This document shows, piece by piece, positions 25,292 through 33,895 of a stretch of DNA of 64,000 nt (position 1 is its first letter; the number at the start of each line of letters is the position of its first letter). Origin of the DNA: Desulfovibrio subterraneus (lineage in GTDB: Bacteria; Desulfobacterota; Desulfovibrionia; Desulfovibrionales; Desulfovibrionaceae); the NCBI RefSeq assembly GCF_013340285.1, contig NZ_BLVO01000004.1:491736-555735 (forward strand), read 5' to 3'. Under the pieces are notes generated by a model. That model ran no database searches, was not told the DNA's origin, and saw only the letters and a program-made list of their open reading frames with translations. A program made the translations under genes and the position numbers.

Positions 25292-25746
25292 AAAAATTAA
25301 TCATCCTGTTCTGCCTTGCCTCCCTTGCCTTCATGACCGGCTGCGGCGGCGGCAAGCAGAAATATGACTGGTGCAACTATTCCGACACGTACTACGGCGT
25401 TGCCAAGAACGACTGCACAGAAACGCAGACCAAGCATCTGGCTGAGCTGGAGCGCATAATGCAGGTTGCCACCGAGAAGAATCTGGAAGTGCCGCCCGGC
25501 ATTTATGCCGAATACGGTTTTCTGCTCTTCAAGTCCGGTAAAGCTGCCAACTCGCTGCAGTGGTTTGCCAAGGAAAAGGCACAGTATCCCGAATCCGGTG
25601 TGTTCATGGACATGCTGACCCGTGCGGCCCAGCGCCAGATAGACAAGGATAAGCAGACCGCCTCGCAGCCTGCAGCCGAAATGCCGACCACCGAAGCACA
25701 GCCCGCCCAAGAAACCGCACCAGCTCAGGGCCAGACCCAGAGCTAG
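25288..25746 (+). CDS. DUF4810-family lipoprotein
   Basis: The 152-aa protein has a lipobox (FMTGC, Cys19) and the DUF4810 core: YDWCNYSDTYYGVAKN, then a TPR-like helical segment (PPGIYAEYGFLLFKSGKAANSLQWFAKEKAQYPES). The C-terminus is Gln/Pro/Ala-rich and probably disordered. Two extra cysteines (WCNY, DCTE) could form a disulfide. It overlaps the preceding gene (ATGA). In other bacteria DUF4810 genes lie between a CsgG-like and a DUF799 gene, as here. Confidence 0.86.
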   Translation: MKKLIILFCLASLAFMTGCGGGKQKYDWCNYSDTYYGVAKNDCTETQTKHLAELERIMQVATEKNLEVPPGIYAEYGFLLFKSGKAANSLQWFAKEKAQYPESGVFMDMLTRAAQRQIDKDKQTASQPAAEMPTTEAQPAQETAPAQGQTQS

Positions 25747-25761
25747 CAGAGGAGACAGAAC

Positions 25762-26478
25762 ATGCGTAAACTCATTCCGTTCCTCCTGCTTTTCTGCATT
25801 GCCATGACCGGGTGCGCAAAAACGGTGACCAAGCAGGAATGCTTCCCCGGCATGTATGCCGAGCAGCCCAAGAGCATTCTGGTGTTGCCGCCCATGAACG
25901 AAACCACGGCAGCCGATGCAAAGGCCTATTACACCACCACCATCGCGGAGCCGCTTTCCTACAACGGCTTCTACGTGTTCCCCATTCCCGTAGTGACTGA
26001 AATAATGCAGCACGAAGGGCTGTATGACACCGAACTGCTGTATGGCATGCCCATCGCCAAGTTCAAGGAGCAGTTCGGTGCGGACAGTGTGCTCTATACC
26101 AAGATCAAGGAGTGGGACCTTTCCTACTACGTTATCGGCGGCACCCTGACCGTGGGCTTTGACTGCGAACTGCAGTCCACCACGACCAACGCGGTGCTCT
26201 GGCAGTACAAGGGAAGGGTCGTCGTTGATCTCAGCGGTGGTTCATCAGACCTTATCGGGTCCATCATCTCCACAGCCATCAACGCTGCCATCTCGGATTA
26301 TGTCACCTACGCGCGGGTAGCCAACTACCGGACCTTCGGCACAATGCCTGTAGGCCCCCGCAACGAACGCTACATGCAGGACGGTCAGGACCAGCTCTTC
26401 GACCAGCGCCCCCCCGCAGAAAAAGCAGCTCCCGCTGGCAGCGCAACGCCTGTTTCAGACGGCACCGCAGCCCAGTAG
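25762..26478 (+). CDS. DUF799 (GNA1162-like) lipoprotein
   Basis: The 238-aa protein has a lipobox (AMTGC, Cys18) and a DUF799 core beginning YAEQPKSILVLPPMNETTAADAKAYY, related to the meningococcal GNA1162 lipoprotein. The ABC-transport-auxiliary-like fold suggests assembly with CsgG-like partners. It closes the four-gene operon; a terminator lies at 26551. The last ~35 residues are low-complexity. Confidence 0.87.
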   Translation: MRKLIPFLLLFCIAMTGCAKTVTKQECFPGMYAEQPKSILVLPPMNETTAADAKAYYTTTIAEPLSYNGFYVFPIPVVTEIMQHEGLYDTELLYGMPIAKFKEQFGADSVLYTKIKEWDLSYYVIGGTLTVGFDCELQSTTTNAVLWQYKGRVVVDLSGGSSDLIGSIISTAINAAISDYVTYARVANYRTFGTMPVGPRNERYMQDGQDQLFDQRPPAEKAAPAGSATPVSDGTAAQ

Positions 26479-26550
26479 CAGCCCGCCGACCCCAAAACAG
26501 AACCGCACGATACCAACACGGTACCCGCACGGTACAATACGGAACAACAA

Positions 26551-26580
26551 AGCCCCCGTCCTGCGACGGGGGCTTCTTAT
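26551..26580 (+). terminator. Rho-independent terminator
   Basis: AGCCCCCGTC (26551-26560) pairs with GACGGGGGCT (26565-26574), then TCTTATT. It ends the lipoprotein operon. Confidence 0.85.
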
Positions 26581-26611
26581 TCGGCATAAATACTATTCGG
26601 GCGGTTCGGTT

Positions 26612-27466
26612 CTATTTCTCCGGCTTTCCGGAATCGTCGCCTTCCGAGCCTGCTCCGGAAACATGCTGACCGGAAACATGCGAGCCTGAAGCATGCTGAC
26701 CAGCCCCCTGTTCTGTAGACAACTCCGGAACGCCAGCCTTATCTGCCAGCCAGCGCACCTGACGGCACACGCCCATAAGCAGGGCGAACTCATGCCGCCG
26801 CAGCGCCATCTTCTGCAAAAAGCGGCGGACCGGCAGCATGAAGTAGTCCGGATTATCCTTACGAAGGAAATCGATGCGCATGAGCGTGTCGCGCAGGGTG
26901 CGGATAACTGTTTCCTGCTCCGCATGTGTGCACAGGGGCGACTGCGCCCCGCTGGTTCCGGGTACAAGCGGCGTACGCACGCCCGACTTGAAACATTCAT
27001 ACAGCACAATGAGCACAGCCTGTGCCAGATTGAGCGAGCTGGCCTGCGGGTTCACGGGAATGGTCAGCAGCTGGTTGCAGATTTCCGTCTCTTCATTGGT
27101 CAGCCCCTTGTCTTCAGGGCCGAAAAGCACGGCAACCTTGCAGCCCTCGGCAATCTGGCCGGTAATGAGCGGAGCGGCCTTTTCAGGCGACAGAATCTCG
27201 CTGCGCCAGCCGCCGGTGCGGGCGGTGGTGCCATACACGTGGTGGTATCCGGCAAGCGCGGTGGCAAGGTCATCCTCCACGCGAATGGAGCGCACCAGCT
27301 CTGCCCCCTTGATGGTGGCAAGCGACTGAATGCGGTCTACATCCCACCGTTCAGGCTGCACCACAACCAGCTCACTCACGCCCATGTTCACACAGGCGCG
27401 AACGGCCATACCGATATTTTCAGGAAAGCGCGGCTTCACAAGAACCACGGCAAGATTATCCAGCAT
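26612..27466 (-). CDS. trmJ: TrmJ-type SPOUT RNA methyltransferase
   Basis: The 284-aa protein is a TrmH-family group 1 (TrmJ-like) 2'-O-ribose methyltransferase, acting on the tRNA anticodon loop in known cases. It shows PENIGMAVRAC near residue 15, LFGPEDKGL and the knot motif SSLNLAQAVLIV that binds S-adenosylmethionine. A helical C-terminal extension (about 190-250) follows. The last ~30 residues are a Ser/Gly/His-rich repeat (GSHVSGQHVSG) encoded by short DNA repeats. Whether the target is tRNA Um32/Cm32 cannot be proven here. Confidence 0.88.
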   Translation of the reverse strand: MLDNLAVVLVKPRFPENIGMAVRACVNMGVSELVVVQPERWDVDRIQSLATIKGAELVRSIRVEDDLATALAGYHHVYGTTARTGGWRSEILSPEKAAPLITGQIAEGCKVAVLFGPEDKGLTNEETEICNQLLTIPVNPQASSLNLAQAVLIVLYECFKSGVRTPLVPGTSGAQSPLCTHAEQETVIRTLRDTLMRIDFLRKDNPDYFMLPVRRFLQKMALRRHEFALLMGVCRQVRWLADKAGVPELSTEQGAGQHASGSHVSGQHVSGAGSEGDDSGKPEK

Positions 27467-27483
27467 TGCATCCGTCCGTTGCT

Positions 27484-27515
27484 AAAAAAGAAAGGCGGGC
27501 CCTATACGGCCCGCC
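27484..27515 (-). terminator. Rho-independent terminator (minus strand)
   Basis: GGCGGGCC (27494-27501) pairs with GGCCCGCC (27508-27515); reading leftward a T-rich run follows. It ends the DUF456/PaaK-like unit upstream of trmJ. Confidence 0.85.
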
Positions 27516-27520
27516 CGAAG

Positions 27521-27560
27521 ATCATATCATGTCATGTCATATCATGTCATATCATATCAG
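27521..27560. repeat. Simple ATCAT/GTCAT pentanucleotide repeat
   Basis: About eight tandem pentamers of the form (A/G)TCAT lie between the terminator and the DUF456 gene end. A slippage-prone microsatellite in non-coding DNA. Confidence 0.85.
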
Positions 27561-27641
27561 GCGGCCTGTCGGCCCCCTTTCCTTCATCCATATGCGCCAC
27601 GCAGTCAAGCCGAGGCTGCGGGAGCCACAGGCACGCAGCGG

Positions 27642-28148
27642 CTACGGCCACACGTGCGAAGCACCGAGCACCACAAGGCATACACCTATGCCGAACTTGA
27701 TGCCCAGCCCGAGAAACTTGCCGAAAAATGCACCCTTGGCAGCCTGACTGGCCACATCAAAGGAACGCCCCTGCCCTATCTCAAGCAGCAGGCACCCGGC
27801 GTAAGCACCGCCCAGAGCCCCCACAAGTGCGCCCAAACCGAAGAAGAAGGGAGCACCCACTATGGCGCCCACAATAGCTCCGATTATCCCCCCCACGTTA
27901 CCCTTGTTGCTGCCGCCGAACTTTTTCGCACCAAGCATCTGCGTCCCGAACTCCAGCACTTCGCCCAGCAGGGCAAGCCCGCCTACGGTGATGAAGAAGG
28001 TGGTGTCCATTCCCGTTGCTTCGGGATGGGTGAACCGCCAAAAGCCAAGCAGCCCCAGCACGAGCCAGTTTCCCGGCAACGAAAAGATATGCAGCCCCAG
28101 CGACAGGGCCATGAAGAGAATAAAAACGGAACTGATGAATAATTCCAC
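27642..28148 (-). CDS. DUF456 membrane protein
   Basis: The 168-aa integral membrane protein has about four to five hydrophobic segments and a glycine-rich core (GGIIGAIVGAIVGAPFFFGLGALVGALGGAYAG) typical of DUF456. Function is unknown in the family. It starts nine bases after the stop of the PaaK-like ligase gene and is probably cotranscribed with it. Confidence 0.85.
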   Translation of the reverse strand: MELFISSVFILFMALSLGLHIFSLPGNWLVLGLLGFWRFTHPEATGMDTTFFITVGGLALLGEVLEFGTQMLGAKKFGGSNKGNVGGIIGAIVGAIVGAPFFFGLGALVGALGGAYAGCLLLEIGQGRSFDVASQAAKGAFFGKFLGLGIKFGIGVCLVVLGASHVWP

Positions 28149-28156
28149 TATACGTC

Positions 28157-29452
28157 CTATGCTTCGCGGTTGTCCTGCACGCGCTGAGCCTTGCCCTCTG
28201 CCTTGGGCAGGCTGTTGTGCTGCACCAGATCAACCCGCGGGGTAATGAGCAGTTCGTCGCGCAGGCGGCTGACCATGCGCTTTTGCAGGTCACGCAGCAC
28301 GCGCATATCTTCCACGAAATGCTCTTCGCGAATTTCCACCTTCACGCGAATCTGATCGATAAAATTCTCGCGTTCCAGCACGATGAGGTAGTTCTCGCCC
28401 ACCTCGGGGAAGCCCATCAGCACCTGCTCTATCTGCATGGGATAGATGTTCACACCCTTGATGATGAGCATGTCGTCCGCACGGCCAAGAATGCGGTCAA
28501 TACGCCGGTGCGTGCGCCCGCAGGCACATTCGCCGGGAATGATGCGGGTTAGGTCCTTGGTGCGGTAGCGCAGAATGGGCATGCCCTGACGGCACAGGGT
28601 GGTCATGACAAGTTCACCCACCTCGCCGTCCGGCAGCGGTTCAAGGGTTTCGGGATGCACTATTTCTGCAATGTAGGCGTCTTCCCACACGTGCATACCG
28701 TTCTGATACACGCATTCGAAGGCAACCCCCGGGCCGTTCATTTCCGACAGACCGTAAGAGTTGTACGCCTTCACGTCCATCAGTTCCTCGATGCGCCTGC
28801 GGGTTTCCTCGGTATGCGGTTCCGCGCCGATAAGGGCCACGCGAAGGGCAAGGGAAGCCGGATCTTCACCGCTGTCGCGCATGGCAGCACCGAAATACAG
28901 CGCATAGGACGGAATGATGTGCGCCACGGTGGTCTTGAAATCGCGCATGAACTTGAGCTGGCGCGCCGTGTTGCCGGGACCGGCGGGAATGGTGAGGCAG
29001 CCGAGGCGCTCGGCACCGTAGTGCAGCCCCAGACCGCCCGTGAACAAACCGTAGCCGGTAATGTTCTGAAACACATCTTCCCGACGCACGCCGACCATGT
29101 GCATGCTGCGCGCCATGAGATCTGCCCACAGATTGATGTCGTTCTGCGTATAATGGATGACAGTGGGCGAGCCGGTGGTGCCGCTGGAAGCATGCATGCG
29201 CACCATCTCGCTGGTGGGCAGCGTGTTCAGGCCGTCGGGATACTGCGAGCGGAGATCATCCTTGGTCGTGAAGGGAATGCGGCGCACATCGTCCAGCGAC
29301 TTGAAGGAATCCGGCGAAAGACCGGCCTCCTTGAGACGGCTACCGTATAACCGTGACCGCATGGCCTGCGATACCACGTTGCGCAGACGCACCAGCTGCA
29401 CCTGCTCCAGTTCCTTACGACTCAACAACTCCGCTCTGTCAAAAACTTCCAT
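28157..29452 (-). CDS. Phenylacetate-CoA ligase-like AMP-forming enzyme
   Basis: The 431-aa protein belongs to the PaaK branch of adenylate-forming acyl-CoA ligases: ATP-binding motif SSGTTGSPTVIHYT, AMP-motif YGLSEMNGPG, hinge RTKDLTRI and catalytic Lys region IKGVNIYPMQIEQVL. It would activate an aryl or other carboxylic acid as a CoA thioester in the cytosol. The start at 29452 has GAGGGTG upstream; the longer frame to 29566 is unsupported. No phenylacetate pathway genes are nearby, so the substrate is open. Confidence 0.9.
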   Translation of the reverse strand: MEVFDRAELLSRKELEQVQLVRLRNVVSQAMRSRLYGSRLKEAGLSPDSFKSLDDVRRIPFTTKDDLRSQYPDGLNTLPTSEMVRMHASSGTTGSPTVIHYTQNDINLWADLMARSMHMVGVRREDVFQNITGYGLFTGGLGLHYGAERLGCLTIPAGPGNTARQLKFMRDFKTTVAHIIPSYALYFGAAMRDSGEDPASLALRVALIGAEPHTEETRRRIEELMDVKAYNSYGLSEMNGPGVAFECVYQNGMHVWEDAYIAEIVHPETLEPLPDGEVGELVMTTLCRQGMPILRYRTKDLTRIIPGECACGRTHRRIDRILGRADDMLIIKGVNIYPMQIEQVLMGFPEVGENYLIVLERENFIDQIRVKVEIREEHFVEDMRVLRDLQKRMVSRLRDELLITPRVDLVQHNSLPKAEGKAQRVQDNREA

Positions 29453-29655
29453 GTCACCCTCTTGTTCTGCACCGTAGCATTGCCCTGCAATCCACCGCCA
29501 CACCACCCGGCCGCGCTCTTCTGACTGAGTACCGCCGCTGCGCACAGCCGTGTCACAACAGATCATGAAGTCGTGAACATGCCGTGCGCATTGAAGAAAA
29601 ACCGTCCGGAACGAGGGCAGATTGTATCTGCAAGCACAATAATGTCAAATTCGGA

Positions 29656-30708
29656 TTACGGAAGCTCCATGCCCGAGATCAGGGAGTATCCTTTCAGCAG
29701 CCCGAAGCAACCGGCAAGCATCATGTCGCCACCGGGTGCGATGAACTGACCCTGTCCGCGCAGCAGTTCGCGGCGTGGTCCGAGAATGAATGCGGGGCGG
29801 AATCCTTCGGCCTCGTCGGGCAGGGGCAGGTTCATGCAGCCGTGGCCGCCGGTGTTGCGCACCATGTCGTCCGTCAGCCAGCCACGACGAAATTCCACAA
29901 GATCCTCAATGAGCTTGTCCTGTTCCAACATGCCGGTGTGGTGTTCATACACACCGAGTACGCGCTCCTTGTACACAAGGAAGGCAACCAGATGGCTGTT
30001 GCCCACGTTGACGACGAGCACGCCTTCTCTGTGGCTGCGGGTGGCAATTTCCGGCATAAAGAGCGCACCGAGCAGCGCTGCGGCTGCGGAATCCGCCACG
30101 GGGCCAAAGCCGGTTGCCCGCTGAATGGCCGCAAGGCGGGTCATGGGGGCCGGAGCCTGCGCATGCAGCAGTGCGAAAAGATTGCCCTGGTGCTGGGTCA
30201 GCAGGTCGCGCCAGAGCTGGAAGCGCCCCGCGCGGTTCCCCAGACCGGCCGGTTGGGGATGAAAGCCGTGGTCCTGCGCGGCCGCAATGACCAGATCGGG
30301 ATATTCGAGTCCGGCCATGCCCAGAAAGGCTCGCCACCATGCGGCATCATAATCGGCAAGCGCCACCGGCACATAGCCTTCAGGACACTGTTCGATAATT
30401 TCAATACCCCAGCTGCGCACCTTGTCCGCATTGTCATGCAGGGCAAAGGCGGCGTCGGGATGCACAGCCACCTTGCAGCCCGCTTCCATATGGAGTTTCA
30501 GAGCTCTGAAGAATCCGCCACCCATATTGCTTCCATGCAGATAGATGGAAACGCCGTTACGGGTATGGGCCTCCACCTGCTGCGCCACCAGACGCGCAGG
30601 GGCCGGAAGAACGAATTTGGGGCAGTTTTCAAGCTCCCTGCCCGGAATGTAGTAGAGGACGTCCTGAGTTCCGCTGCCAATATCAAGCAGCAGCATGGTG
30701 CGGGGCAT
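29656..30708 (-). CDS. DUF1786 protein (actin-like ATPase fold)
   Basis: The 350-aa protein matches the DUF1786 pattern: an N-terminal phosphate-loop-like MLLLDIGSGTQDVLYY, a central segment with GVLVVNVGNSHLVAFLV resembling the second phosphate motif of actin/Hsp70-type ATPases, and a C-terminal GGDMMLAGCFGLLKGY. Function is unknown; homologues have been labelled pyruvate-formate-lyase-activating-like without strong basis. Monocistronic. Confidence 0.78.
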   Translation of the reverse strand: MPRTMLLLDIGSGTQDVLYYIPGRELENCPKFVLPAPARLVAQQVEAHTRNGVSIYLHGSNMGGGFFRALKLHMEAGCKVAVHPDAAFALHDNADKVRSWGIEIIEQCPEGYVPVALADYDAAWWRAFLGMAGLEYPDLVIAAAQDHGFHPQPAGLGNRAGRFQLWRDLLTQHQGNLFALLHAQAPAPMTRLAAIQRATGFGPVADSAAAALLGALFMPEIATRSHREGVLVVNVGNSHLVAFLVYKERVLGVYEHHTGMLEQDKLIEDLVEFRRGWLTDDMVRNTGGHGCMNLPLPDEAEGFRPAFILGPRRELLRGQGQFIAPGGDMMLAGCFGLLKGYSLISGMELP

Positions 30709-30973
30709 GTGGTATCCTTATCGTATATGATTCGTGTGCCGGAATCGCAGGTCTGAACAGCGCGCCACTCGCCGCATTATCGACCGGATTGCCTGCAATC
30801 CATAGCGCGAACCCCGTTTGTTTGGAAGGCTTTTCCCCCCGCAAGACCACGGGGCAGGCGCATGGAAACATAAATTTTCATTTTTTCAAAAAAAGCTCTT
30901 GCCAAGATAATGGTGTTTTGCATATATATCGCCTCCGCGCTGACGAGGAAAAAGTCAGCGTAAATGGTAACTC

Positions 30974-31060
30974 GCCGGGGTGGTGGAATTGGTAGACACG
31001 CTATCTTGAGGGGGTAGTGGGAGAAATCCCGTAAGGGTTCGAGTCCCTTCTTCGGCACCA
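30974..31060 (+). tRNA. tRNA-Leu (anticodon GAG)
   Basis: An 87-nt class II tRNA with encoded CCA. Acceptor GCCGGGG pairs with CTTCGGC (two G-U). The D-arm GGTGGAATTGGTAGAC is typical of tRNA-Leu. The anticodon arm is CTATC-TTGAGGG-GGTAG (anticodon GAG), followed by a long variable arm and the T-arm GGTTCGAGTCC. A terminator follows. Confidence 0.96.
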
Positions 31061-31069
31061 TTGAGAACA

Positions 31070-31100
31070 AAGGCTTCAGTCGCAAGACTGGAGCCTTTTT
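31070..31100 (+). terminator. tRNA-Leu(GAG) terminator
   Basis: AAGGCTTCAGTC-GCAA-GACTGGAGCCTT with one G-T pair, then a T-run. Confidence 0.88.
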
Positions 31101-31151
31101 CAATTGAATGTCGAAAACCTTGTCTTTCTTTCGCAAAACGCAATATTCATT

Positions 31152-31183
31152 AAAAACGCCCTGCCTATTTTAAAGGCAGGGCG
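31152..31183 (-). terminator. Terminator of the PEP-CTERM gene
   Basis: Reading leftward, CGCCCTGCC pairs with GGCAGGGCG (31157-31183) and five T follow. Confidence 0.85.
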
Positions 31184-31206
31184 CTCATTTTTTTCAGGAA
31201 ATCTTA

Positions 31207-31923
31207 TTATCTATTGCCGTTCAAGCAACTCTTCCTCTTGAATACAGCAAGAACTCCAAGCCCCAGAAGCATAAGGGCGAACGTAGCTGGTTCCGGCGTC
31301 GGGACAGGGGTATCTGCCCCTGTATAGTTAATCTGCAAATACGAAGCGAGCTCCTGCTCCGCGCTGCCGAACGCCATGGACTTGTAGCCGAACTGGTTTA
31401 CGCTGAAAGCGGCCCAGTTAAATTCGGCTGTCAGGTCATTCTTGATATAATCAGTTACATCAAATGAAATCCATCCATCAGGAGAGAGATCAGTTACATA
31501 CCCGACCAACTGATTGCCTCCGATGAGCTGGCTTGCCTGCCCAGTTGCTGCTACAGGGTTGGACGCGTGATTCACAGTGCCCAGGTTTCCGGTCCCGACT
31601 ATGGCACTCGCAATATTGTACAGATACAGGTTTACCGAAGTAATTGAGGCGACAGCTTCGGCAAACTGCGCTATCTCGTACTGCATAAAAGCGTTACGAT
31701 AAGACCCGTTATACGAGTACGAATCATACCAGTGGTAAACACTGTTTGGAGCCGCACCTACAATGGGACCAGAATTCTCCCATCCGGAGAATGAGCCGTA
31801 CCGGTCCTTGCCTGCAATTGCATCTCCTTGCGCAAGTACGGCAATGTTCATCATGCCTGCCATGGCATTCGACGTCATTAACAGAACCAGAAGACATGTG
31901 GCAAAAATTTGGGGCAGCTTCAT
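31207..31923 (-). CDS. PEP-CTERM sorting-domain surface protein
   Basis: The 238-aa exported protein has a signal peptide (cleavage after AMA near residue 23), a DNRLRE-like or jelly-roll-like middle part rich in Tyr/Ser/Asn, and a C-terminal PEP-CTERM tail: TPEPATFALMLLGLGVLAVFKRK. This tail is recognised and cut by an exosortase, and the proteins usually go to the surface or matrix with exopolysaccharide. No exosortase gene is in the window. The start at 31923 has AAGGAG. The gene looks more AT-rich than its neighbours, hinting at transfer. A 12-C tract lies about 136 bases upstream. Confidence 0.9.
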   Translation of the reverse strand: MKLPQIFATCLLVLLMTSNAMAGMMNIAVLAQGDAIAGKDRYGSFSGWENSGPIVGAAPNSVYHWYDSYSYNGSYRNAFMQYEIAQFAEAVASITSVNLYLYNIASAIVGTGNLGTVNHASNPVAATGQASQLIGGNQLVGYVTDLSPDGWISFDVTDYIKNDLTAEFNWAAFSVNQFGYKSMAFGSAEQELASYLQINYTGADTPVPTPEPATFALMLLGLGVLAVFKRKSCLNGNR

Positions 31924-32058
31924 AACGTACTCCTTGTTACGTGCACCAAAAAATACGTGCCGGTTGGCAAAACCCAAAAATAACAGCGGCACATTATTTT
32001 TCAACCATGCCACATCATATAAATGAAGCTATGATAAGAAGGCTACTCCGACAGATTG

Positions 32059-32070
32059 CCCCCCCCCCCC
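32059..32070. repeat. 12-base poly-C tract
   Basis: Twelve consecutive C residues about 136 bases before the PEP-CTERM start. Such tracts are prone to slipped-strand mispairing and can tune a promoter. Confidence 0.9.
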
Positions 32071-32203
32071 GACAGAGTGCAACACTCTTACCTCCAACAA
32101 ATCCTCAAAGAGCCAAGACCGCCCTCTTCATTAAACCCTCCTCGTACAGACGTTTCGCGATATGTATGGATTAACTGCATCCTCCACTCCCGAACATTTT
32201 CAA

Positions 32204-32234
32204 TAAAAAAGCCCGCTCCCTTAAGGGAACGGGC
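32204..32234 (-). terminator. Rho-independent terminator (minus strand)
   Basis: GCCCGCTCCC (32211-32220) and GGGAACGGGC (32225-32234) form the stem with a TTAA loop; reading leftward T7 follows. It ends the 166-aa exported protein gene. Confidence 0.9.
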
Positions 32235-32264
32235 GTTCTGCAATCATTCGTCAGGCGATATCCG

Positions 32265-32765
32265 CTACTTGCGCACCAGCTCGTGCAGCTTGCCGAGCAT
32301 GGCGGCTGAATCCGGCGGGGTGCCTTTTTCGCCTCTGCGGGCATATTGCACGGAAAGCACATTCTGCTTGTAGGGGCGCACCATGCCCACCATGCTTTCT
32401 GACTGCCCTTTGGCAATGCTTGCATCGGGGCATTCGAACGCGAGCAGATACATCTTCTGGGCATCCATATGCTGCCCGCGCAGCGTGGCCCCTTCGCAAC
32501 TGACTTGCAGCTGTTCGCCCAGATTACGGGCAAAGGAAACATACTGCGCGGCATTCACCTGCTTGAGCACCAGAAAGGTGTACATCTCCGACCAGGCTTC
32601 AACAGTTTCGCCCTTGGGGATGTATTCCACAATCTTTACCTGCTCCGTCTCGTTGGCATAGGCAGGCACAAACCCTTCAGGAACACCGGCAAAGCCTGCG
32701 GATGCAGCAAGCACCAGCACAGCCGACACCACCAGCGCACTCAAAATTTTCCGTATCCGATTCAT
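32265..32765 (-). CDS. Small exported protein, unknown function
   Basis: The 166-aa protein has a signal peptide (cleavage near AGFAG, about residue 26). The mature part begins VPEGFVPAYANETEQVKIVEYIPKGETVEAWSEMYTFLVLK and has two cysteines (VSCEGA, FECPDA) that could form a disulfide in the periplasm. No family is recognised. GGAGGAAG precedes the ATG at 32765, so a longer open frame to 33221 is not used. A terminator follows. Confidence 0.8.
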   Translation of the reverse strand: MNRIRKILSALVVSAVLVLAASAGFAGVPEGFVPAYANETEQVKIVEYIPKGETVEAWSEMYTFLVLKQVNAAQYVSFARNLGEQLQVSCEGATLRGQHMDAQKMYLLAFECPDASIAKGQSESMVGMVRPYKQNVLSVQYARRGEKGTPPDSAAMLGKLHELVRK

Positions 32766-32878
32766 GCGGCTTCCTCCGGAATTCAGTAACCGTAAAATCT
32801 GGGAAATCTGTAAGCCATGTTCACCCGTTCCCTGTGACATACACCCGCAACCGGCGCGGAGCAAACATCTTTGCACTT

Positions 32879-33895
32879 CTATGCGTTCTGCACCTTCAGA
32901 TACAGCACCAGTCCGAGTAGGGTCAGGGCAATGCCTGTCCAGCCAAGGGCATGGGGCAAGACACCGCCAAGCAGAATGGCCTCGCCTGCCAGAGAAAAGA
33001 CAACTTCCATGGCCTGCGTGCAGTCCGCCGCAGCAAGCTGCGAGGGGCTGCGGGCCATGTGCCGCGCACTGAGAAACAGGCTTGTTGCCGCCACGCCGGG
33101 AAACACGGCCACGAGCAGGGTCTTCATCACCTGCCCTTCGGATGGAAGCGACGGGGCAAAGACGCCGACGAGAATTATCCAGAGCGGAAGTGAGCCTAAC
33201 GTGAGCAGAAGCACCCTGCACATGGAATCCTGCATGGCAGGGTCATCCATGGCGGGAATGCGCCGCCGCAACCGGAGCAACAAATTGTGCCCGCCGGAGG
33301 GTGCAGCCGCCTGCGATGTATCAGGATTTCCTGCGGGTGCAGCGGCATGTACGGCCTCTCGCGCCTCCCACACCAACTGGTTGCCGAAGGGATAGGCAAA
33401 GGCAGCCCCCAGAACCGGCAGCGCGCCCAGCAACACCTCATGCAGAGGCAACGAGCCTGCCTGTTCCACATTAATGCACAGCACCCCTGCAAACACGATA
33501 AGCGTGAGCAGCAGCGCCTTCAGGGATACCCGCCTGCCGAACAACAGCAACACCACAGGGGTTGCCAGAATGGTCATCTGCCATGTGGCCGCAACCACCC
33601 AGCCCGGCGCGTAGGATGCGCTGAAGCTGATAAGCGCATAAAACACACCGAAACCGACACTACCGGCGATGGTCCAGAAGAGCCAATGCCTGCGGTACAG
33701 ACGCACTGCACCGAGCGCGAGAGAGCTTTTGCCTGTTGCAACAAACCAGACTGCAAGCAACAGCAGCATCCATACATACCGCAATGCGGCAGTCCAGACC
33801 CAATGCCCGCCTTCAAGACTCATGGCCCTGTTCAGCACGAAGGTTGAACTGAAAAACAAGGCGGCAAGAATGCCCGTGGCAACTATTCTGAACAT
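32879..33895 (-). CDS. EmrE/DMT-superfamily multidrug-type transporter
   Basis: The 338-aa protein has about ten membrane helices in two halves, typical of the drug/metabolite transporter superfamily and of the 'multidrug resistance efflux transporter' subgroup. Signature-like stretches are LFFSSTFVLNRAMSLEGGHWVW and TWQMTILATPVVLLLFG. A hydrophilic cytoplasmic loop (about 200-235) separates the halves. The start at 33895 has GGAAGG upstream. The substrate is unknown. Confidence 0.86.
   Translation of the reverse strand: MFRIVATGILAALFFSSTFVLNRAMSLEGGHWVWTAALRYVWMLLLLAVWFVATGKSSLALGAVRLYRRHWLFWTIAGSVGFGVFYALISFSASYAPGWVVAATWQMTILATPVVLLLFGRRVSLKALLLTLIVFAGVLCINVEQAGSLPLHEVLLGALPVLGAAFAYPFGNQLVWEAREAVHAAAPAGNPDTSQAAAPSGGHNLLLRLRRRIPAMDDPAMQDSMCRVLLLTLGSLPLWIILVGVFAPSLPSEGQVMKTLLVAVFPGVAATSLFLSARHMARSPSQLAAADCTQAMEVVFSLAGEAILLGGVLPHALGWTGIALTLLGLVLYLKVQNA

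Larger units (their letters stand above)
31924..32264. other. Intergenic region with poly-C tract and terminator
   Basis: About 340 bases without a gene: AT-rich promoter-like DNA for the PEP-CTERM gene, a homopolymer of 12 C (32059-32070) and the terminator of the next minus-strand gene at 32204-32234. Confidence 0.7.

Noticed and set aside
23984..26478. Curli biogenesis locus
   Set aside because: Only a CsgG-like gene is present; no csgA, csgB, csgE or csgF, and the neighbours are DUF4810/DUF799 lipoproteins.
31937..31960. CCGGCACGTATTTTTTGG as a sigma-54 promoter of the PEP-CTERM gene
   Set aside because: The -24 half looks right, but the GG to GC spacing is two bases too long and the start would leave almost no leader.
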